Positions 15,558-24,511 of a DNA stretch of 42,216 bases are shown here, one piece after another. The stretch lies in the NCBI GenBank assembly GCA_964553915.1, contig CAZKMM010000004.1:1-42216 (forward strand), written 5' to 3'. The translations under genes were made by a program, and so were the position numbers. How positions within the stretch are numbered: the first letter of the stretch is position 1; each line of letters opens with the position of its first letter. The notes beneath the pieces are model-generated. The model was not told where the DNA came from. It worked only from the letters and a program-made list of their open reading frames with translations, and searched no databases. The stretch is from CAZKMM01 sp964553915. Its GTDB lineage: Bacteria; RBG-13-61-14; DRUE01.

Positions 15558-16826
15558 ATGGCTAATCAAATTCCTGGTTCTGGCAGACCCACCCGTCCTC
15601 AGGGCACCAGCCCTCAAGCTCCACCTCCTCCGGGAGCCAAAAAAACCCCGGAGCTGAATAATATTCTCCAGGTGGCAATGAAAGCCGGTGCCAGTGATAT
15701 TCACATTAAAGCGGGTCTTCCCCCGATTTTCCGAATTGATGGTCAGCTCTACCCTTACAAAGATGCTCCCCGGCTCAGCCCGGATATCGTCAATAAAATG
15801 GCGTTCGGAATTATGACCAAAGCCCAGCAGGAAAAATTCAAAGATGCTGGAGAAATAGACCTGGCTTATGGTGTGCCCGGGCTGGGAAGGTTCAGGGTAA
15901 ACATCTTCCAGCAAAGAGGCACCATCGGAATTGTCCTTCGGGTAATTCCCTTTGGAGTTAAAACCATTGAGGAGCTGAATCTTCCTCCAATCATTGGCAA
16001 GCTGGCAATGGAACCAAGAGGATTGATTCTGGTCACCGGAACCACCGGAAGCGGAAAAAGCACCACCTTAGCCGCGATGATTGACCTGATTAACTCCACC
16101 CGAACCTGCCATATCGTAACCATTGAAGACCCGATTGAGTTCCTCCACCGGGACAAAAGAAGCATCATCAACCAGAGAGAGGTGGGCTTTGATACCAAAA
16201 GCTTTGCCATTGCCCTCCGAGCCGCGCTCCGGCAGGACCCGGATGTGGTTCTGGTGGGAGAGATGCGGGACTTTGAAACCATAGAAACCGCGCTCCTTGC
16301 CGCAGAAACCGGGCATCTGGTTCTTTCCACCCTTCATACCCTGGATGCCACTGAGACCATCAACCGGATCGTTGCGGTTTTTCCTCCTTATCAGCAGAAG
16401 CAGGTTCGGCTTCAATTAGCCAGCGTGCTTAAAGGGGTAATCAGTCAGAGACTGGTTCCCAGAGCAGATGGCAAAGGAAGAGTTCCGGCAGTGGAGGTTC
16501 TGGTAAATACCGCCCGAATTCGGGAATGTATTGAAGATAAAGACCGCACCAAAGAAATCCGGGACGCCATCGCAGCTGGATATGTTGCCTATGGTATGCA
16601 GACCTTTGACCAGTCCCTGATGCAGTTATACCGGAAGAAGCTTATTACTCTGGAAGAGGCGCTTCGCCAGTGCTCCAATCCGGATGACTTCAAGCTCAAG
16701 GTCTCAGGAATTACCTCAACCACTGATGCGGAAAAATGGGACTACTTTGATAAAAGCGAAGAAGAATCTGAAAAAAAACCAACCGGCTCCTCAGGTGGCG
16801 ATGATTTTGAAATTGAGCGATTCTAA
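15558..16826 (+). CDS. pilT: Type IV pilus retraction ATPase PilT
   Basis: PilT is a cytoplasmic hexameric ATPase that powers type IV pilus retraction and twitching motility. The 422-residue protein has a proline-rich N-terminal tail (about 1-30). The PilT core starts at ILQVAMKAGASDIHIKAG, with Walker A GTTGSGKST at 161-169, an IEDPIEFLH Asp-box segment, and the His-box LSTLHTLDATETINRI. A serine/acid-rich tail of about 40 residues ends it. A strong AAGGAGG lies before the ATG. Its position between recA and alaS is unusual for a pilus gene, and no other pilus genes are in the window. PilT rather than PilU or PilB is supported by length and motifs. Confidence 0.93.
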   Translation: MANQIPGSGRPTRPQGTSPQAPPPPGAKKTPELNNILQVAMKAGASDIHIKAGLPPIFRIDGQLYPYKDAPRLSPDIVNKMAFGIMTKAQQEKFKDAGEIDLAYGVPGLGRFRVNIFQQRGTIGIVLRVIPFGVKTIEELNLPPIIGKLAMEPRGLILVTGTTGSGKSTTLAAMIDLINSTRTCHIVTIEDPIEFLHRDKRSIINQREVGFDTKSFAIALRAALRQDPDVVLVGEMRDFETIETALLAAETGHLVLSTLHTLDATETINRIVAVFPPYQQKQVRLQLASVLKGVISQRLVPRADGKGRVPAVEVLVNTARIRECIEDKDRTKEIRDAIAAGYVAYGMQTFDQSLMQLYRKKLITLEEALRQCSNPDDFKLKVSGITSTTDAEKWDYFDKSEEESEKKPTGSSGGDDFEIERF

Positions 16827-16849
16827 CATCCGGATGCCTGAAACTAAAA

Positions 16850-19549
16850 ATGAAACTGGAAGAAATCAGAACCAGATTCTTAAAATATTTTGAAAAAAAT
16901 GGGCATACCATTGTTCCCAGCTCCAGCTTAATCCCCCAAAACGACCCTACCCTGCTTTTTACCAATGCAGGGATGAATCAGTTTAAAGATGTTTTTCTTG
17001 GACTGGAAAAGCGACCCTATACCCGTGCCTGCTCCAGCCAGAAATGTTTTCGGGCAAGTGGAAAGCATAATGACCTGGAAAATGTCGGCTACACCGCCCG
17101 TCATCATACCTTTTTTGAAATGCTGGGGAATTTCAGCTTTGGAGATTATTTTAAAAAAGAAGCGATTTTTTATGCCTGGGAATTCCTGACCAAAGAGCTG
17201 GGCTTGGACAAATCCCGGCTTTACATCACCATATATAAAGATGATGAAGAAGCCTTCCAGCTCTGGCAGGAAGTTGCCGGAGTTGCTCCAGAGCGAATTT
17301 ATCGGCTGGGAGAAAAGGATAATTTCTGGAGTATGGGCGAGGTGGGTCCCTGTGGTCCCTGCTCGGAGATTATCTATGACCAGGGCGAGGAGGTAGGCTG
17401 TAAAAAGCCCACCTGTCAGCCCGGTTGTGATTGCGACCGGTATCTGGAGTTATGGAATCTGGTCTTTATGCAGTATAACCGGGATGAGCAGGGAAACCTC
17501 ACCCCCCTGCCCAAGCCCAGCATTGATACCGGGATGGGATTGGAAAGAATTACCGCGGTAATGCAGGGAGTTCATTCCAATTATGAGATAGACCATTTCC
17601 GGGCAATTATCTCCAAAATAGAAGAGCTGACCGGGTATCAATATCATCAGGAGGAGCAAAAAGACATCTCAATGCGAGTAATTGCAGACCACGCCCGGGC
17701 AGTGAGTTTTTTAATCTCTGACGGAATACTTCCCGGTAATGAGGGAAGAGGATATGTGCTCAGAAGGGTGATGAGAAGAGCATCCCGCCACGCCCGGCTT
17801 TTAGGCAAAGAAGAGCCAATCCTTTATCTGGTGGCAGAGCGGGTAATTGACCTGATGGCAGAGGCTTATCCGGAGCTGGAAGAGCGCAGAGCTTATATTT
17901 TAGAAGTCATCCGCAATGAAGAAGAGCGGTTTCTCCAGACCCTGGAAAGCGGACTAAAGCTAATTCAGCAGGAAATTGAAAAGCATAAATTAAAAAAATC
18001 TATTCGGCATCTAGAAAAACGGGATTATTATAAAAATGGGGAAAAAACTCTCTGGACCCTGCCCGGCGAGGTCGCCTTCCGGCTTTATGATACCTATGGT
18101 TTCCCCTTAGACCTCACCCAGGCTATTGGTAGGGATGAAGGATTTGTGGTGGATTTGGAAGGATTTGAGCGGGAAATGGAAAAGCAGAGGGAGCGAGCCC
18201 GGGCTCACTGGAAAGGCTCGGGCGACCAGGAGATAGAGGCAATTTATAAACAGCTCCGGGCAGAAGGAATTAAAAGCGAATTTAGCGGTTATGAAAAACT
18301 CAAAGACCGCTCTCAGGTGCTTGCTCTGGTTGAGCAGGGCAAAGCGGTTAAGCGGGTGGAGGGAAAAGGAAAAAAATTCCAGCTGATTGCAAAGCGCACA
18401 CCTTTTTATGGAGAATCCGGTGGACAGGTGGGCGACCAGGGCTGGATTAAAGGCGAGGACTTTCAGGCAAAGGTGCTGGATACTCAAAAGCCCCTGGAAG
18501 ATTTAATTGTCCATCACTGCCAGCTGGAGCAGGGAGCGGTTCAGATTGGGGATGAGGTGGAGCTGGAGGTGGACCAGGAGCGGAGATGGGACCTGGCTCG
18601 GAATCACAGTGCCACCCATCTGCTTCAGGCATCGCTTCGGGCAGTTTTAGGAGAACATATTCAGCAGAAAGGCTCACTGGTAGCTCCTGACCGGCTCCGG
18701 TTTGACTTTACCCATTTTTCTCCCCTTAGCCGGGAAGAACTGGAAGAGGTGGAGCAAAAGGTTAACCAGTTAATTCGGGCAAATCTGGAAATCCGGATTG
18801 AATACTTGCCTTATCAGGAGGCGCTCAAGCGGGGAGCTATTGCTCTGTTCGGGGAAAAATATGGGGAAGTGGTTCGCCTGGTGGAGATGGGAGAGGTGAG
18901 CCGGGAGCTGTGCGGAGGAACTCACTGCTGGCGCACTGGAGATATTGGTTTTTTCAAGATTATTTCTGAGGGAAGTGTTTCTGCCGGGGTCAGGAGAATT
19001 GAGGCTTTAACCGGCAGAGGGGCAGTGGAATATGTCCAGAGCCGGGAGCGAATTCTTATGAAATCTGCACAGCTTTTAAAAACCAGCCCGGAAGAGTTTG
19101 AGCAAAGACTGGAAAAACTGATTTCAGAAAACAAACAGCTCCGGCAAAAGCTTCGTCAGGTAGAACTTTTTGGAGCCGGTCCCAAGCCGGAGCAACTGCT
19201 CGCTCAGGCAAAGGAATTTGATGGCATCAAGGTTTTGAGCACCGAGGTAGAATTCGCCAATCCCAAGGCAATGCTGGATTTTTCTGACCAGCTCCTTCCC
19301 CGACTGGGAAAGGGGGTGCTGGTTCTGGGAAGCAAAGATGGAGGCAAGGTTTATCTCCTGGTGCGGGTAAGCAAGGATTTAAGCAAAAAGCTCAATGCCA
19401 GCAAGCTGGTTTCTACTTTAGCCCGGATAGTTGGAGGTAAAGGCGGTGGAAGAGCAGATTTAGCTCAGGGCGGGGGCACCCAGCCAGAAAATCTCCAGCA
19501 GGCATTGAATCAGGCATATCAAATGATAGAGGAACTACTGAAAAAATAA
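16850..19549 (+). CDS. alaS: Alanyl-tRNA synthetase
   Basis: AlaS charges tRNA-Ala and edits mischarged Ser or Gly. The 899 residues show the standard order. The class II catalytic domain begins EIRTRFLKYFEKNGHTIVPS and contains the GMNQFKDVF and YTARHHTFFEMLGNFSFGDYF motifs. The tRNA-recognition region follows. The editing domain has zinc ligands His586, His590, Cys688 and His692 (in NHSATH and CGGTHC). The C-terminal DHHA1 domain ends in the GGKGGGRADLAQGGG loop. Its stop overlaps the start of the cyclase gene by one base (TAATG), so the two are likely coupled. The ribosome site before the ATG is weak. Confidence 0.98.
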   Translation: MKLEEIRTRFLKYFEKNGHTIVPSSSLIPQNDPTLLFTNAGMNQFKDVFLGLEKRPYTRACSSQKCFRASGKHNDLENVGYTARHHTFFEMLGNFSFGDYFKKEAIFYAWEFLTKELGLDKSRLYITIYKDDEEAFQLWQEVAGVAPERIYRLGEKDNFWSMGEVGPCGPCSEIIYDQGEEVGCKKPTCQPGCDCDRYLELWNLVFMQYNRDEQGNLTPLPKPSIDTGMGLERITAVMQGVHSNYEIDHFRAIISKIEELTGYQYHQEEQKDISMRVIADHARAVSFLISDGILPGNEGRGYVLRRVMRRASRHARLLGKEEPILYLVAERVIDLMAEAYPELEERRAYILEVIRNEEERFLQTLESGLKLIQQEIEKHKLKKSIRHLEKRDYYKNGEKTLWTLPGEVAFRLYDTYGFPLDLTQAIGRDEGFVVDLEGFEREMEKQRERARAHWKGSGDQEIEAIYKQLRAEGIKSEFSGYEKLKDRSQVLALVEQGKAVKRVEGKGKKFQLIAKRTPFYGESGGQVGDQGWIKGEDFQAKVLDTQKPLEDLIVHHCQLEQGAVQIGDEVELEVDQERRWDLARNHSATHLLQASLRAVLGEHIQQKGSLVAPDRLRFDFTHFSPLSREELEEVEQKVNQLIRANLEIRIEYLPYQEALKRGAIALFGEKYGEVVRLVEMGEVSRELCGGTHCWRTGDIGFFKIISEGSVSAGVRRIEALTGRGAVEYVQSRERILMKSAQLLKTSPEEFEQRLEKLISENKQLRQKLRQVELFGAGPKPEQLLAQAKEFDGIKVLSTEVEFANPKAMLDFSDQLLPRLGKGVLVLGSKDGGKVYLLVRVSKDLSKKLNASKLVSTLARIVGGKGGGRADLAQGGGTQPENLQQALNQAYQMIEELLKK

Positions 19550-21174
19550 TGCCCCGAATTTATTCATTAAACTCTCCAGAAAAAATTGACCGAAATTTTG
19601 ACCAGGAGGTAATTCGCATCGGTCGGCTACCAGAAAACGACATCGTGATCAATGATATTCTCGTCTCCAGAAGGCACTGCGAGATTCGTAAGGTTCAGGG
19701 CAGATGGAAAATCTTTGACCTGGATAGCCTTAACGGCAGCTATGTTAACAATCTTCGGGTAAAAGAGGAATTTCTCTCCAGCGGTGATGTAATTGTGGTG
19801 GGGAATGTCCAGCTGGTTTTTGAGGACCTGGAGGGTCTGAGGAGCACAGAGGGGGTTTTAGGACGGGAGGTAATTCGTCCGGTGGCGGAGCTGGAAAACG
19901 AGCTTGCCCTCGGTCAGGAGCAGATAGATGCCCAGAAGCTGGGAGTTCTGGACCTTGAGAGCCGGTTTTTTTATATTCTTTATCAGATTTCTCGTGCCTT
20001 CAATTCAGCGAACAGTTTAGAGGAGCTATTGGATTTGAGTCTGGAGCTGGTTTTTCAGGTGATCAACGCGGACCGGGGAGTAATTATGCTTATCAATTCT
20101 CAGGGGGAGCTTGAGCTTTGTTCTGCCCGGGTCCGGGCGCAGGGAAAGGTTCAGGAGCTGGAAATCCCGGTCAGCCAGACCATAGCCCGCAGGGTGCTGG
20201 AGGAAAAAGCCGGGATTATTACCAATGAAGCCAAATACGACCCCAGGTTCAAAAGTGGAGAGAGCATTGTCGCTTACAACATCCGCAGTGCCCTTTGCGT
20301 GCCCATCTGGGATGGGAGGGAAATTCGGGGAGTGATTTATCTGGACAATCTGCTTCAGAGCTATGCCTTTGGCGAGGAGGACCTTCGGCTTCTTACTGCG
20401 ATTGCCAATCATCTGGCACTGGCTCTTCGGGCAGAAGAACTGAGAGCAAAAATGAAAGAGGAGGCAGTGTTTCGGGCGCATCTTGCCCGCTTCCACTCGC
20501 CAGAAGTAATCAATTACATCTTTGACCAGCTTCAACGAGGAGAAAAGCTTTCCCACCAGGTTGCGGAGCAGGAGGTAAGCGTGCTTTTTGCGGACATCTG
20601 CGGATTTACCCGACTCTGCGAGCAAATCCCGGCAAAGGAACTGGCAGAACTGCTTAATAAATATTTTGACCAGATGAGTGAAATCATCTTTAAATACCAC
20701 GGAACCATTGATAAATTCATTGGAGATGCCATTATGGCAGTTTTTGGCGCACCCCTGCCCTCCAAAGAGCATTCTCTGCTGGCAGTAAAAGCAGGTCTGG
20801 AAATGGTAGAAAAAACCAATCAGATAAGAGCAGAGCTGGGCGAAGAAAAAAGATTCAGAATCAGAATCGGGATTAACACTGGCAAGGTGGTCGCTGGATA
20901 TATTGGCTCCAGCCAGCGTCTGGAATATACCGTGCTCGGAGATGTGGTCAATACCGCAAGCAGACTTCAGGAACTGGCTCTGCCCAATAGTATTCTCATT
21001 GGAGAAAGCACCTCTCAGAAGGTAAAGGGGCTTTTTAAAATTAAAGAAATAGGTCTGATTCGGCTTCGGGGCAAGGAGCAGGAGATTCGGGCATATCAGG
21101 TTCTTGGGCGTCTTTCTGAACCGGAAATTTCTGCACACCTTCTTCCTCCAGAAGTGAATCCCGGCAAAGATTGA
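19549..21174 (+). CDS. FHA-GAF class III adenylate cyclase
   Basis: This cytoplasmic signalling enzyme of 541 residues has three modules. The FHA domain (about 22-90) has GRLPEND, SRRH and NGSYVNN, the phosphothreonine-binding residues. A GAF domain (about 145-295) follows. The catalytic domain (about 340-475) has the two metal aspartates Asp349 and Asp393, the adenine-specifying Lys389 and Thr461, and the transition-state residues Asn468 and Arg472. The Lys/Thr pair is typical of class IIIb adenylate cyclases, so cAMP production is predicted. No membrane segment is seen. It shares a one-base overlap with alaS. Inputs would be a phosphorylated partner (FHA) and an unknown GAF ligand. Confidence 0.92.
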   Translation: MPRIYSLNSPEKIDRNFDQEVIRIGRLPENDIVINDILVSRRHCEIRKVQGRWKIFDLDSLNGSYVNNLRVKEEFLSSGDVIVVGNVQLVFEDLEGLRSTEGVLGREVIRPVAELENELALGQEQIDAQKLGVLDLESRFFYILYQISRAFNSANSLEELLDLSLELVFQVINADRGVIMLINSQGELELCSARVRAQGKVQELEIPVSQTIARRVLEEKAGIITNEAKYDPRFKSGESIVAYNIRSALCVPIWDGREIRGVIYLDNLLQSYAFGEEDLRLLTAIANHLALALRAEELRAKMKEEAVFRAHLARFHSPEVINYIFDQLQRGEKLSHQVAEQEVSVLFADICGFTRLCEQIPAKELAELLNKYFDQMSEIIFKYHGTIDKFIGDAIMAVFGAPLPSKEHSLLAVKAGLEMVEKTNQIRAELGEEKRFRIRIGINTGKVVAGYIGSSQRLEYTVLGDVVNTASRLQELALPNSILIGESTSQKVKGLFKIKEIGLIRLRGKEQEIRAYQVLGRLSEPEISAHLLPPEVNPGKD

Positions 21175-21206
21175 CAGAGAGATAATTCAGGGCTAATTTA
21201 AACAGG

Positions 21207-21587
21207 ATGCATGAAATGGGAATAGCAATGGAGGTGCTTCGGATTATTCAGGAGCATCTTCCTCAAGATAGAGCGGTTCGGGTGGTGAAAATCACCCTGA
21301 AAATTGGAAAGCTCACTGCGGTTATTCCTGAAACCTTTAAATTCTGTATGGAAGCAATTACCCAGGATACCCCGGCTCAGGGAGCAGAAATTGTCATCAA
21401 TGAGGTTCCGCTTCAGGTGGAATGTGAAAACTGCGGAGAGGTGAGCGAGCTGGAAGAGCCTTTTTTCATCTGTCCCAACTGCCAGAGCCCCAAGCTAAAA
21501 ATCCTTTCTGGAAGAGAGCTTTACATAGAATCCATAGAAGTAGAAGAAAGCGAGGAGGGAATTAGCTATGGAGATCAAGGTAGTTAA
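21207..21587 (+). CDS. hypA: Hydrogenase/urease nickel chaperone HypA
   Basis: HypA delivers nickel to [NiFe]-hydrogenase precursors. The 126-residue length is normal. The N-terminal MHEMG supplies the nickel-binding His2, and the zinc site is Cys73, Cys76, Cys89 and Cys92 (two CxxC pairs). The central LKIGKLTAVIPETFKFCMEAIT segment is typical. Its end overlaps hypB by 20 bp, so the pair is coupled. No hydrogenase subunit or other hyp gene is in the window. The ribosome site is weak (ACAGG). Confidence 0.95.
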   Translation: MHEMGIAMEVLRIIQEHLPQDRAVRVVKITLKIGKLTAVIPETFKFCMEAITQDTPAQGAEIVINEVPLQVECENCGEVSELEEPFFICPNCQSPKLKILSGRELYIESIEVEESEEGISYGDQGS

Positions 21588-22233
21588 AAAGGTTTTAGGA
21601 GTTAATGAGGCAATAGCAGAAGAAATCCGAAAAACCCTTAAGGAAAAAAAGGTTTTTATGCTCAACCTGATGAGTTCCCCCGGCTCAGGCAAAACCACCA
21701 TCCTTTTAAAAACCATCGGTCAGCTCAAAGATAATTTCCGAATCGGGGTGGTGGTAGGAGACATCTGCACCACTTATGATTCTGAGAGATTAAGCGAAAC
21801 CGGGGTGCCTGTGGTTCAAATCAATACTGAGCCGTTCGGAGGGGATTGCCATCTGGCCGCAAATGTAGTTCAGGGCGGTCTCAGTGAGCTGGATTTAGAT
21901 GCACTGGATTTGGTGTTTGTGGAGAATGTGGGCAATCTGGTCTGCCCGGCAGAGTTTGAAATCGGCGAGGATAAAAAGGTGGTGGTGCTCAGCCTTCCAG
22001 AAGGAGAAGATAAACCCCTGAAATACCCCCTGATGTTCCGGGTGGCTGATGCCGGGCTGGTAAATAAAATTGACCTTGCCCCTCATCTGGAGCTGGACCC
22101 GGAAAAATTTGTTGCCAATATCCAGAAAATTCACCCCCAGCTCCCGGTCTTCCTCCTGAGCGCCAGAAGCGGAGAAGGATTTGATAACTGGATTAACTGG
22201 CTCAGACAGGAAGTGGAGAAAAAAACCTCATAG
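21568..22233 (+). CDS. hypB: Hydrogenase nickel-incorporation GTPase HypB
   Basis: HypB is a GTPase that works with HypA to load nickel. In 221 residues it shows the P-loop SSPGSGKTT (36-44), the switch region with Cys94-His95 (GDCHLAA) and Cys126 (NLVCPAE), which form the shared metal site, and NKID for guanine recognition. It lacks both the N-terminal CxxCGC motif and any His-rich stretch found in some HypB proteins, so only the GTPase-domain metal site remains. It overlaps hypA. The region after its stop holds two inverted repeats and the lpxC promoter. Confidence 0.95.
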   Translation: MEIKVVKKVLGVNEAIAEEIRKTLKEKKVFMLNLMSSPGSGKTTILLKTIGQLKDNFRIGVVVGDICTTYDSERLSETGVPVVQINTEPFGGDCHLAANVVQGGLSELDLDALDLVFVENVGNLVCPAEFEIGEDKKVVVLSLPEGEDKPLKYPLMFRVADAGLVNKIDLAPHLELDPEKFVANIQKIHPQLPVFLLSARSGEGFDNWINWLRQEVEKKTS

Positions 22234-22235
22234 AC

Positions 22236-22286
22236 TGTTGCATTTTTACAACAAATTATAAGAGAAAATGTTGCATATTTTCAACA
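22236..22286 (+). promoter_or_regulatory. Pair of 18-bp dyads, possible enhancer-binding-protein sites
   Basis: TGTTGCATTTTTACAACA (22236-22253) and TGTTGCATATTTTCAACA (22269-22286) are near-identical imperfect palindromes with TGTTG/CAACA arms. Their centres are 33 bp apart, about three helical turns, so both would face the same side. They lie about 130-165 bp upstream of the sigma54-like promoter before lpxC. Stems of five A/T-rich pairs are too weak for terminators. The repeats are seen directly; the regulator is unknown. Confidence 0.55.
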
Positions 22287-22394
22287 AAAACCCTGAAAAC
22301 TTTTCCAGATAAATCTAATTCGGAAATTGATTTTCTAAGTAATTGAATTTTAAAGAAAAATTTTTTCTGTAAAACCTCTTCTGAATTTGAAATC

Positions 22395-22410
22395 TGGCAC
22401 GATTATTGTA
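22395..22410 (+). promoter_or_regulatory. Sigma54-like -24/-12 promoter upstream of lpxC
   Basis: TGGCAC (22395-22400), five bases, then TTGTA (22406-22410) follows the sigma54 pattern TGGCAC-N5-TTGCW. The -24 half is perfect; the -12 GC is GT here. The expected transcript start lies just before the ATG at 22424. A competing sigma70 reading exists (TTGAAA at 22387-22392, TATCTT at 22409-22414, 16-bp spacer). The upstream dyad pair favours sigma54, but not decisively. Confidence 0.45.
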
Positions 22411-22423
22411 TCTTTTCTTCAGA

Positions 22424-23365
22424 ATGCATAAGCAGAGGACCATAAAGCAGGAGCTGGTGATTGAAGGGATTGGGCTTCACAGCGGAGAGTTCTGTCGGAT
22501 TCGCTTGATTCCCAGCCAGGAAAACACCGGGATTATCTTTTACCGAAACGGAAACGGTCGCAACCGGATTCCTTTAAGTCCAGAGCGGGTGGTCAGCACC
22601 AGGAATAATTCTGCTCTGGGAGTAAACGGCGATAAGATTCTCACGGTAGAGCATTTACTTGCCAGTCTTTACGGACTGGGGATTGATAATCTTCTAATTG
22701 AGGTGGATGGTCCTGAGATTCCGATTCTGGATGGAAGTGCCAAGGTTTTTGTAGAAGAAATTTTAAAGGCAGGAATTGAAAAGTTAGATGCTCCGAAAAA
22801 CTTTTTATTGGTTAAAAAGCCGATTCGGGTGGAAGAAGGAGACAGGTATGCGACCCTGGACCCGAGCCCGGAGTTTCAACTGGAGTTCATTATTTCCTAT
22901 AACCATCCTCTACTTCGCTACCAAAAGAAAGAGTTTTGTTTTTCCGGAAGCTGTTTTGAAAAGGAGATTAGCCCTGCCCGGACTTTTGGGTTTTTGAGCG
23001 AGGTGGAAAATTTAAGAAAGCAGGGTCTGGCAAAGGGAGGCTCTCTGGAGAATGTGGTGGTAATTGGTGAAGATGGGGTTCTGAATCCAGAGGGACTTCG
23101 TTTTCCGGATGAGCCGGTTCGTCATAAGATTCTGGACTCTCTGGGCGACCTGATGATTTTGGGCACGCATTTGATTGGCGAGTATCGGGGCTATAAAGCC
23201 GGGCACAAGCTTAATCATCAGCTTTTATGCCAGCTTTTATCTGACCCGGCTAACTATCAAATAGTGAAAGCGGATAAGCTGGTGGGAAAAAGTAAATTTT
23301 TCCGGATTCCCCGCTGGCTCACCCCGAAAAAGAAGCCAAAAGAAAAATCTCGCCTGGCAGGTTAA
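22424..23365 (+). CDS. lpxC: UDP-3-O-acyl-N-acetylglucosamine deacetylase LpxC
   Basis: LpxC is the zinc amidase that commits UDP-GlcNAc to lipid A synthesis, so the cell should make lipopolysaccharide or a related lipid A. With ATG at 22424 the protein has 313 residues and starts MHKQRTIKQELVIEGIGLHS, as family members do. Zinc ligands are His77 (VEHLLASL), His234 and Asp238 (RHKILDSLGDL), with the catalytic His261 in AGHKLNH. An upstream in-frame TTG at 22406 overlaps the promoter and is not used here. No ribosome site is visible before the ATG. It stands alone after a 190-bp control region and converges with the radical SAM gene, with only 3 bp between the two stop codons. Confidence 0.95.
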   Translation: MHKQRTIKQELVIEGIGLHSGEFCRIRLIPSQENTGIIFYRNGNGRNRIPLSPERVVSTRNNSALGVNGDKILTVEHLLASLYGLGIDNLLIEVDGPEIPILDGSAKVFVEEILKAGIEKLDAPKNFLLVKKPIRVEEGDRYATLDPSPEFQLEFIISYNHPLLRYQKKEFCFSGSCFEKEISPARTFGFLSEVENLRKQGLAKGGSLENVVVIGEDGVLNPEGLRFPDEPVRHKILDSLGDLMILGTHLIGEYRGYKAGHKLNHQLLCQLLSDPANYQIVKADKLVGKSKFFRIPRWLTPKKKPKEKSRLAG

Positions 23366-23368
23366 TGG

Positions 23369-24445
23369 TTAGGGCATAACCTCGCAGTGGTCTAGCACCA
23401 CCTCACTGGCAAGAGCATTTAATGGGATTTGGTGTTTTTTCAGGGCATCTTCTATTCTTGGAAGTTTCCTTTCAATTTCCTGAATCATCTTTATAACTTT
23501 CAGGCAATCTCTTTTTCTCCGCTCCGGAGGATGAAAGAGCATTGCCACCCCACATCTGCCTCCGCAGATAAATTTTACCGGACAGCGCTGACAGTCCGGA
23601 TGCTGGTATGGAGGCTTCCAGCCAATATATTTTGAACTGGTCCAGACAAACTCAGGATTTTCTACCAGCTCATCGCAAAGATAAGCGGTGCCGTCCAGGT
23701 CCACAATATTACTGACCGAGCCAAACCCGCACCAGGGCTGTTCTATTTTTTCTCCGCTGAGCAGTGCCCAGGCAGTTCCCTGAAATGGAACAATGTTCCA
23801 GAGCTTTCCCCTCTCCAGCTCCCTGACCCAGAATTCTATCAGCCTGCTCTGGTCCTCAAGGTAGCGAGCCTGATATTCATCTTCATCTGGATAAAGCTCG
23901 CTGGTATTCTCCACACTCCAATAGATATGCTCAAATTTATCCAGTAGATTCATTACCGAATCATAAAGCGGGACAATATTGGTGACCGTGATTCTTGCCA
24001 TTTTTTCTCCTGCAAAAGCAGAACTCAGATTTTCCAGATTGCTCAGAATTTTTCTAAAACTCCCCTTTCCTCTCTGGGCATCGTGCACCTCTTCCAAGCC
24101 ATCAATAGAGACAAAGATATAACTCAAATTCTCAAGCAAAAGCTCGCTGGCTCGGTTCAGTAAAGTGCCATTGGTGTAAATCAGATACTGGAAATTGAAC
24201 TTGGTATTTTGGGTTCTCTTAATTACCTCTTCAATCCCTTCCAGATTTAAAAGGGGCTCTCCCCCATAAAACATCAAAGAATGCTTGTCTTTCGGATATT
24301 TGCCGGCAACTTTAAAGACATAATCCAGCTGGCGGTCCAGCTCGGGCCTGGAAATTTCTGAGTTCCTGCTGGACTTAATATTTACTCCTGAGCAATACCG
24401 GCAGGAAAGATTACAGTGCTTGGTCATCATCAGGTAAAATTCCAC
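23369..24445 (-). CDS. SPASM-domain radical SAM protein, probable peptide-modifying enzyme
   Basis: The radical SAM cluster motif is at the very start: Cys11, Cys15, Cys18 in TKHCNLSCRYCSG. LMFYGGEPLLN follows, the usual glycine-rich SAM-binding strand. The C-terminal third is a SPASM-type cysteine region for auxiliary iron-sulfur clusters (CGFGSV, YLCDEL, CQRCPVKFICGGRCG, DCLKV), and the protein ends in DHCEVMP. Such enzymes mature ribosomal peptides or serve as sulfatase-type maturases. Similarity to archaeal AF1577-like putative peptide modifiers is an impression only. I place the start at GTG 24445, with GGGAGG 7 bp before it. The longer frame (to 24595) runs through a terminator. No precursor peptide is seen nearby. 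Confidence 0.8.
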   Translation of the reverse strand: MEFYLMMTKHCNLSCRYCSGVNIKSSRNSEISRPELDRQLDYVFKVAGKYPKDKHSLMFYGGEPLLNLEGIEEVIKRTQNTKFNFQYLIYTNGTLLNRASELLLENLSYIFVSIDGLEEVHDAQRGKGSFRKILSNLENLSSAFAGEKMARITVTNIVPLYDSVMNLLDKFEHIYWSVENTSELYPDEDEYQARYLEDQSRLIEFWVRELERGKLWNIVPFQGTAWALLSGEKIEQPWCGFGSVSNIVDLDGTAYLCDELVENPEFVWTSSKYIGWKPPYQHPDCQRCPVKFICGGRCGVAMLFHPPERRKRDCLKVIKMIQEIERKLPRIEDALKKHQIPLNALASEVVLDHCEVMP

Positions 24446-24511
24446 CCTTCCCACCTCCCGGCTCAGGATTTCAATTTTTATAATTTTAATTTTTCCTTTT
24501 GGGAAATCAAT

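Noticed and set aside
20026..21138. Long open frame of 370 residues on the minus strand
   Set aside because: It lies wholly inside the cyclase gene, whose domains and catalytic residues are clear. The antisense product has no recognisable motif.
22236..22286. The two TGTTG/CAACA dyads as terminators of hypB
   Set aside because: Five-pair A/T-rich stems with eight-base loops and no T tract; repeated sequence and helical spacing fit protein-binding sites better.
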